In this document: in pieces, positions 24,718 to 29,702 of the stretch
How the letters are laid out: every line of letters begins with the position of its first letter
Position numbering within the stretch: position 1 is the first letter of the stretch
NCBI GenBank assembly: GCA_009887135.1
Contig: QXYA01000036.1
Location: 1 to 29,702 of the forward strand
Direction of reading: 5' to 3'
Length of the DNA: 29,702 nt
From: Candidatus Poseidoniales archaeon
Lineage (GTDB): Archaea > Thermoplasmatota > Poseidoniia > Poseidoniales > Poseidoniaceae
The notes under the pieces: generated by a model
Seen by the model: only the letters and a program-made list of their open reading frames with translations
What the model was told of the DNA's origin: nothing
Database searches by the model: none
Translations under genes and position numbers: made by a program

Positions 24718-26118
24718 CTATACTTCTGGCAAGTGCAGTTCAACTGCAAACAATGGGTCGACATCCGTTGAATCATGATAAGCCACGACAACGCCACCAT
24801 CTGGAAGTATCGCTAGACTTGCAAAATCAAAGCGGATATCATTTCCAGCTCCTGAGGTTGAGTCGAGATCACCTTGTCCAATGTACGTCAATGTGTCTGG
24901 GGATAGGTCCTTGCTGTAATCCCGTGTATGATAGACGACATCGACATCTGGTCCCTCACTTGATTGATATCGTACATTGAGGACAAACAGGTCATGTTTT
25001 CCATTTCCTTGGAATTCCCATTCTTCTATTCCGGATGCTACCGAGGACATGTCATAGGTATGGTTTGTCCATGTCATAGCTCCATCTCGAGAGAGATAAT
25101 GTGTGAGCATGTTTCCAGAATTATCAACACAGTGGATTGAACCGGTTGAATCAAGATGACAGTATTCACTTGGGAATTGGACTGCAAGTTCATTCCACGA
25201 GAGTGTTGTATCAAGGAAGGCAGCATTTCCGTTATCAAAATACTGAGGGAACAACAAGCCTCCACTTGGTACTGCGAATGCACGCATTTCCTTGTGGGGC
25301 TTGTTTACGTCCCAATATGAGTCTAAGGTGTCGTTGGTAAAGTCGAGATTGACATCGATTGAAGGCTGTGAAGTTCCACGGCCTGGGAATTGTATCGGAT
25401 AATAATTCAGGCCGTCTACAGAGATTTGTCCACCAGCATTTTGAGTTTGATGCCAGAAATTTGAGACGACCAGTGATGCCCATTCTCCGTCTCCAAATGA
25501 TGAAGAAATTGGTCCAACAACTTCAACTTGCCAACTTCGATCATAGAATGGTTCAGTAATTCGGTTGTAGCACCACTTCCATTCCATTTCTGATTGGTCG
25601 TATAAAATCGCATAGAACTTGTCTATTTTCAAATCGCCTCCAGCATATGGGAACCATGACATTGAGATGATATCGCCGTTGGTCGCTTGGACAATGCTTC
25701 CTTCACCGAGTCCTTCCTGTCCAGGATTGGTTGGTACAAATGTTCGACATTGCAGATCAGGAGTAACTCCTGGCATCCATGTATCCCATTCATGGCCTCT
25801 ATCAACAGACCATACAGGGTACTCCCCCCCGATGTTTAAAATCGAGCCATCAATGGATGTCGCAAGGTAGTGTTCACAGCAATTTCCTCCCTTTGATGCA
25901 TCGAACACAGCCCAAGTCATGTTGGTACTCTTGTTTGTTTGCAGATCAAGAGTCATGAAGTCTTTTGGCGTCTCATGACCTTGCTCATCTATCAAGGTGT
26001 AATCTTCCCACATTGATCTCGGTTGTGTATCTTCTCCAACAACGGATTCTCCGGAACCAAAACATCCTGCAAGAAGCATGCTGCAAAGAACAAACATGGC
26101 GAGAAGTTGCCTGCGCAT
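24718..26118 (-). CDS. Asp-box (BNR-like) beta-propeller lipoprotein
   Basis: The 466-residue product starts with a lipoprotein signal peptide (MRRQLLAMFVLCSMLLAGC; lipid-attachment C19) followed by a serine/glycine/glutamate-rich spacer. The body is beta-rich and has sialidase-type Asp-box motifs: SVDRGHEW (104-111) and SRDGAMTW (about 343-350). These occur in propeller proteins such as sialidases and photosystem assembly factors. There are no obvious sialidase arginines, so enzymatic sialidase activity should not be assumed. The ATG at 26118 was chosen because it begins the signal peptide; the frame extends to 26238 but that part overlaps the preceding gene. It starts 8 bases after the metal/cobalamin-receptor gene and is likely in the same transcript as that gene and ileS. 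The ligand is unknown. Confidence 0.75.
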   Translation of the reverse strand: MRRQLLAMFVLCSMLLAGCFGSGESVVGEDTQPRSMWEDYTLIDEQGHETPKDFMTLDLQTNKSTNMTWAVFDASKGGNCCEHYLATSIDGSILNIGGEYPVWSVDRGHEWDTWMPGVTPDLQCRTFVPTNPGQEGLGEGSIVQATNGDIISMSWFPYAGGDLKIDKFYAILYDQSEMEWKWCYNRITEPFYDRSWQVEVVGPISSSFGDGEWASLVVSNFWHQTQNAGGQISVDGLNYYPIQFPGRGTSQPSIDVNLDFTNDTLDSYWDVNKPHKEMRAFAVPSGGLLFPQYFDNGNAAFLDTTLSWNELAVQFPSEYCHLDSTGSIHCVDNSGNMLTHYLSRDGAMTWTNHTYDMSSVASGIEEWEFQGNGKHDLFVLNVRYQSSEGPDVDVVYHTRDYSKDLSPDTLTYIGQGDLDSTSGAGNDIRFDFASLAILPDGGVVVAYHDSTDVDPLFAVELHLPEV

Positions 26119-26126
26119 GGTGTAGG

Positions 26127-26894
26127 CTAAGAAGCCTTCATTTTCAAATCCTCGCAAAGAGCCCTGAAGTGTTTCAGCCCATATAATGTGTGTGTTCCGA
26201 ACCATGTGAGGGCTTCTCCATCGATGCACACATTCCAAATTCGGCGTCCGCCATCGAGAACAACTTTTTCTGAAATCGCTTCTCCTTCCTCGAGTGCGAA
26301 ATTATGAGGTTCACTCGAAAGAAGCATTCCTTCGATGCTATGTTCAATGAGATGATTCGTTGTAACGACAGGGTATCCGTTTCCATTTGGTTCAAAATCA
26401 GGGACAATGAATCCACATTGTTCTAGGAGAGATCCAGAATAGCGTGTTGGCGAAACGCACATGAGGGGCTCATGCCAAATCATAGCAGCTACTTTTGGAC
26501 CATTCTCTGCGGTTACTTGTTCCAATTCCAGTTCAATAGCTGTTGCGAATGTTTCACTCATCGCTTCGCAATTAATTCTCTTTCCGAGCGAGCGTAGCAT
26601 GTCAGGGACATCGTTTGGCGATTCGACTTCAGACACAAAGCGTTCAATTCCCCTTTTGTCAAGTTCATTAAACACCTCAAGTGGATTTTCTTCTTTATCC
26701 ATAACGACAAGATCTGGATTGAGGGCGATAATCTTGTTGAGATTCGGGGTTTTTGTTCCACCAACAACTGGTATCTCCAAGACATACTCCTCTGGATAAA
26801 TACACCAAGGCGTTCTGCCAACAAGGTGTTCTTTGGGCAGACCCAACTCGGCCAGTGTTTTTGTCAAACTTGGGACGAGCGATACAATTCGCAT
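26127..26894 (-). CDS. Helical-backbone metal/cobalamin receptor protein (BtuF-like), without signal peptide
   Basis: The 255-residue product matches the periplasmic-binding-protein-2 (BtuF/FepB) fold. It has RIVSLVPSLTKTLAELGL at the N-terminus, VGRTPWCIYP, PVVGGTKTPNL, and ALNPDLVVMDKEENP, which in this family marks the central helix region. The protein begins directly at the mature-domain start, MRIVSLVPS, and has no signal peptide or lipobox, so a cytoplasmic form is indicated. Such leaderless versions are annotated as cobalamin-binding proteins in other prokaryotes, but their ligand is often unproven. No transporter permease or ATPase is nearby. It lies 9 bases downstream of ileS and 8 bases upstream of the Asp-box lipoprotein gene. 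Conserved cysteines and histidines (for example TPWCIY and MIWHEP) could contribute to metal binding. Confidence 0.83.
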   Translation of the reverse strand: MRIVSLVPSLTKTLAELGLPKEHLVGRTPWCIYPEEYVLEIPVVGGTKTPNLNKIIALNPDLVVMDKEENPLEVFNELDKRGIERFVSEVESPNDVPDMLRSLGKRINCEAMSETFATAIELELEQVTAENGPKVAAMIWHEPLMCVSPTRYSGSLLEQCGFIVPDFEPNGNGYPVVTTNHLIEHSIEGMLLSSEPHNFALEEGEAISEKVVLDGGRRIWNVCIDGEALTWFGTHTLYGLKHFRALCEDLKMKAS

Positions 26895-26903
26895 TGGATA
26901 GCC

Positions 26904-29702
26904 TCAATTGGATTGAACTCTGTAGGAAATATGAGCGCCATCAACATCGAAGTTTTCTGTGCCTTCAGGGGCATTCTCACTATGGAAAGCGATACCGGAG
27001 GCGCGAGTTTCCTTTGCGATCCATTCCTGATCATCTACAAATAATTCTGGAGCATGTATCATCCATACATCCACATCAATGGTTGCTTCAATCTCGAGGT
27101 TCAGATCCTTTCGCTTGGATTGAATTCTTCGAGTAATGTCCCTTGCTAATCCTTTGGAGAGGAGTTCAGGAGTATCTTGCATATCCAATACAAGGCTCAC
27201 ATGTTGGGCTTCATCACCTTCACCAAGTGTCACGGTTGCTGCTGCAAATCCTTCCCGTTCTGTTCGTCGAACTTCAACATCAGACTCTTCGATTGTAACA
27301 TCCATAATAATGCAATTTCCTGCTTTGATTTCAGCAAGAAGTGCTTCAGGGTCTTCATTTCCTTTCAATTCGTTTGCAATTGCGTTAACATCGCCTTTTG
27401 CTTTTGGTGCTAATGCTCTGAAATTAACGGCTAGTGCAATTTGCTGGAATCTGTCAAGGTCTGTTTCAACTGAGATCGTTTCAACATTCAATTCTTCAGA
27501 GAGGAGGTCATGATATGGCTCTAAGTTTGGTCCAGCAACGATGAATCCTTCTGCGCATGGAAGGCGTTGCCTTCGTTGTGCATCGATTCGAATACGACGA
27601 CCAGTTTCTGCGAGTTCACGCACAAGTTCCATTTCACTCTCAAGTTGAGAATCTTGTGGAGGCAAGTGTGTCGTTGCTTCACAAAGTGCTTCATCCCATA
27701 CATCTGCTGTTGCTCCTTCGAGTGAGCCAGGTGTTCCAACAGGCCAGTCAGCAAGATGAACAGATGTTCCTGTGAGATTACGATGGATTGTATCAACCAT
27801 GAATGGACTTACAGGGGCAATGAGTTTACTCAAGGTAACCAGAACTTCATGAAGTGTGTGTTGGCAAGCCAATTTGTCATTTGATTCTGCTTCATCCCAC
27901 AATCGACGGCGACTGCGGCGAACATACCAATTTGACAAATCATTGACGATGAACTCTTCGAGGTCACGGCATGCTTTATGGAAATTCCAACTTGTGAATC
28001 CTTCATGATATGCTCGTGCAGTCGTATGAAGTTTCGATAGAATCCAGCGATCGAGTCTTGAGCGTTCTTCGACAGGTAGCGGTTGAGTTTCAGGATCGAA
28101 GCCATCCAAAGCCGCATAATCTGCATGGAAACGATAGACATTCCACAGCGTCAGGAACATCTTTGCATACGTCTCTCGAACACCATTTGAATCGAACTTC
28201 AATGGATTCCATGGAGCTCCAGCAGTTACCATGTACCATCGAGTTGCATCAGCACCTTCTCGATTGAAATGATCCCACGGGTCTACGATATTCCCTTTTG
28301 ATTTCGACATCTTCTTTCCTTCGGCATCAAGAATGAGGCCAAGTGATAAACATCGCTTGTATGCAGGAGAATCAAAGACGGTGGTAGAAACGGCTAGAAG
28401 GGTGTAAAACCATCCACGTGTTTGATCGACACCTTCACAGATATAATCGACAGGGAAAGACGAATCGAATGTCTTCTCTTCATCGAATGGATGATGCCAT
28501 TGGGCGAACGGTGCGCAACCAGAATCAAACCAACAATCCATGACAAATGGCTCTCTTTTCATTGGCTTACCGTGTTCAGATACCAATGTGAATGCATCAA
28601 CGACTGGTCTGTGTAAGTCAACATCGGCTGGGCAATCAGGATTTTCAATTCCAGCTGCTTGTGCTTTTGCGACTTCTTCTTGAAGTTCAGCAATTGAACC
28701 GATGCACTTCATATTTCCATCTTCATCTCTCCAAACAGGGAGTGGTGTACCCCAGTATCGCTCGCGGGAGATAGCCCAATCCTTGACGTTTCGTATCCAT
28801 TCACCAAATCGACCTTCTCCAACCCAATCAGGAGCCCATTCGACACCATCGTTGAATTCGAGGAGGCGCTCTTTGACTGCTGTCATGCGAACAAACCAAG
28901 AATCCATGGCATAGTAAAGCAGAGGATGGTCAGTTCTCCAGCAATGAGGGTAGTCGTGGAGGTAACTTTTCTCTCTGTATAACAGGCCAGAAGAAACGTT
29001 TTCATTTTGTTCGACAAGAATCTCCATGACCGAATCATCACATTCCTTGACATATCTTCCATCGAGTTGTGGATGAATTCCTGGTACGAAATGACCGTTC
29101 ATTCCAACAGTGTGGTACGCTGGAAGTCCAACTTCCATACCGAGGTTGTAATCGTCTTCACCGTACATGACTGCGGTGTGAACTACACCGGTACCATCCG
29201 TTGTTGTCACCCAATCGGCTGAGAGTACGGTCCATGCTGTCTCAGATTCTCCTCGAGGGACAGCACCTGGGAAGAGCGGTTCATACGATCGTCCAACAAG
29301 AGCAGATCCGGGGATTTCTTCGATGATATCGACGTGGTGTCTTAGTACATCACCCATCAGATCCTTGGCAAGAATCAATTCTTCGCCAACTCTTGCTCCA
29401 CCCCTACCTTGCCATCCTTCAGGTTCTTCTCGAACTCTGCAACGAGCATAGGTGATTTCTGGTCCCACTGCGAGTCCAACGTTACCTGGAAGGGTCCAAG
29501 GAGTGGTTGTCCATGCTAGGATGGAGGCATCATCATCGGTTAGTTTGAATTTGATGTAGACCGAAGGTTCCTCGACTTCTTTGTAGCCAAGTGCGACTTC
29601 GTGACTGGAATAAGACGTTCCTGTTTGCGGACAATATGGGAGAACCTTATGGCCACGATACAAGAGATTTTTATCGAACATTTGCTTGAGAGCCCACCAA
29701 CA
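26904..29702 (-). CDS. ileS: Isoleucyl-tRNA synthetase, C-terminal part (runs off the right edge)
   Basis: It charges tRNA-Ile and edits misactivated valine. The 932 residues present begin inside the catalytic domain (WWALKQMFDKNLLYRG, positions 29655-29702), so the HIGH signature lies outside the window. The editing domain follows (AWTTTPWTLPGN, GTGVVHTAVMYGEDDY), then the catalytic continuation (YICEGVDQTRGWFYTLL) and the KMSKS loop (KKMSKSKGN, about 28290-28313). The anticodon-binding region and a long C-terminal domain complete it. The long form with this C-terminal extension is the archaeal/eukaryotic type. The stop codon lies 9 bases before the start of the metal-receptor gene, pointing to cotranscription. 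The reading frame is uninterrupted. Confidence 0.95.
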   Translation of the reverse strand, partial: CWWALKQMFDKNLLYRGHKVLPYCPQTGTSYSSHEVALGYKEVEEPSVYIKFKLTDDDASILAWTTTPWTLPGNVGLAVGPEITYARCRVREEPEGWQGRGGARVGEELILAKDLMGDVLRHHVDIIEEIPGSALVGRSYEPLFPGAVPRGESETAWTVLSADWVTTTDGTGVVHTAVMYGEDDYNLGMEVGLPAYHTVGMNGHFVPGIHPQLDGRYVKECDDSVMEILVEQNENVSSGLLYREKSYLHDYPHCWRTDHPLLYYAMDSWFVRMTAVKERLLEFNDGVEWAPDWVGEGRFGEWIRNVKDWAISRERYWGTPLPVWRDEDGNMKCIGSIAELQEEVAKAQAAGIENPDCPADVDLHRPVVDAFTLVSEHGKPMKREPFVMDCWFDSGCAPFAQWHHPFDEEKTFDSSFPVDYICEGVDQTRGWFYTLLAVSTTVFDSPAYKRCLSLGLILDAEGKKMSKSKGNIVDPWDHFNREGADATRWYMVTAGAPWNPLKFDSNGVRETYAKMFLTLWNVYRFHADYAALDGFDPETQPLPVEERSRLDRWILSKLHTTARAYHEGFTSWNFHKACRDLEEFIVNDLSNWYVRRSRRRLWDEAESNDKLACQHTLHEVLVTLSKLIAPVSPFMVDTIHRNLTGTSVHLADWPVGTPGSLEGATADVWDEALCEATTHLPPQDSQLESEMELVRELAETGRRIRIDAQRRQRLPCAEGFIVAGPNLEPYHDLLSEELNVETISVETDLDRFQQIALAVNFRALAPKAKGDVNAIANELKGNEDPEALLAEIKAGNCIIMDVTIEESDVEVRRTEREGFAAATVTLGEGDEAQHVSLVLDMQDTPELLSKGLARDITRRIQSKRKDLNLEIEATIDVDVWMIHAPELFVDDQEWIAKETRASGIAFHSENAPEGTENFDVDGAHISYRVQSN

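Noticed and set aside
26119..26238. 40-residue N-terminal extension of the Asp-box lipoprotein
   Set aside because: It overlaps the preceding gene and would bury the lipoprotein signal peptide; ATG 26118 starts it properly.

Overview
The window looks like a chromosomal segment of a planktonic marine archaeon, most likely Marine Group II (Candidatus Poseidoniales, Thermoplasmatota). The archaeal evidence is direct: a TATA-binding protein gene, a GHMP mevalonate kinase, an archaeal-type SepF, and two genes whose TATA-like boxes sit about 25 bases before the start codon. Large PKD-repeat surface proteins, lipoproteins and an aerobic-type ETF-linked Fe-S oxidoreductase suit a heterotroph with a decorated envelope. 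The genus-level placement is inference. I see no rRNA, tRNA, CRISPR array, insertion sequence or phage gene, and no stretch of more than 300 bases without a gene.

Layout. Positions 1-1111 hold the start of a minus-strand KaiC-like ATPase and a divergent Maf-family nucleotide pyrophosphatase. From 11861 down to 1103 there is a long minus-strand run: mevalonate kinase, TATA-binding protein (own promoter), two paralogous PKD surface proteins, SepF, and a 12-helix membrane protein. The last four are very tightly packed and may form one envelope and cell-division transcription unit. From 11928 to 15583 a plus-strand unit encodes a membrane-bound HdrD/EtfD-like Fe-S oxidoreductase, a class I glutamine amidotransferase and MutY. 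A 6-helix Frag1/DRAM-like membrane protein converges on mutY and overlaps it by 63 bases. Cysteinyl-tRNA synthetase follows on the plus strand and abuts, with no spacer, a minus-strand surface protein that joins a lamin-tail domain to an amidohydrolase and a C-terminal membrane anchor. Thioredoxin and a CocE-type hydrolase lipoprotein follow on the plus strand, again abutting a minus-strand gene, an HhH-MutS ATPase. The right end is a minus-strand run of isoleucyl-tRNA synthetase (truncated by the window edge), a helical-backbone metal/cobalamin receptor protein without signal peptide, and an Asp-box lipoprotein.

The most promising unit is the PKD-PKD-SepF-12TM block. Both giant surface proteins end in a cytoplasmic tail with the same short motif (SGLPxGWTxEQWxxYG), and the gene directly after them encodes the membrane anchor of archaeal FtsZ. 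This suggests, without proving, a link between the outer coat and the division machinery. The TATA-binding protein also carries an insertion of about 22 residues in its second repeat.
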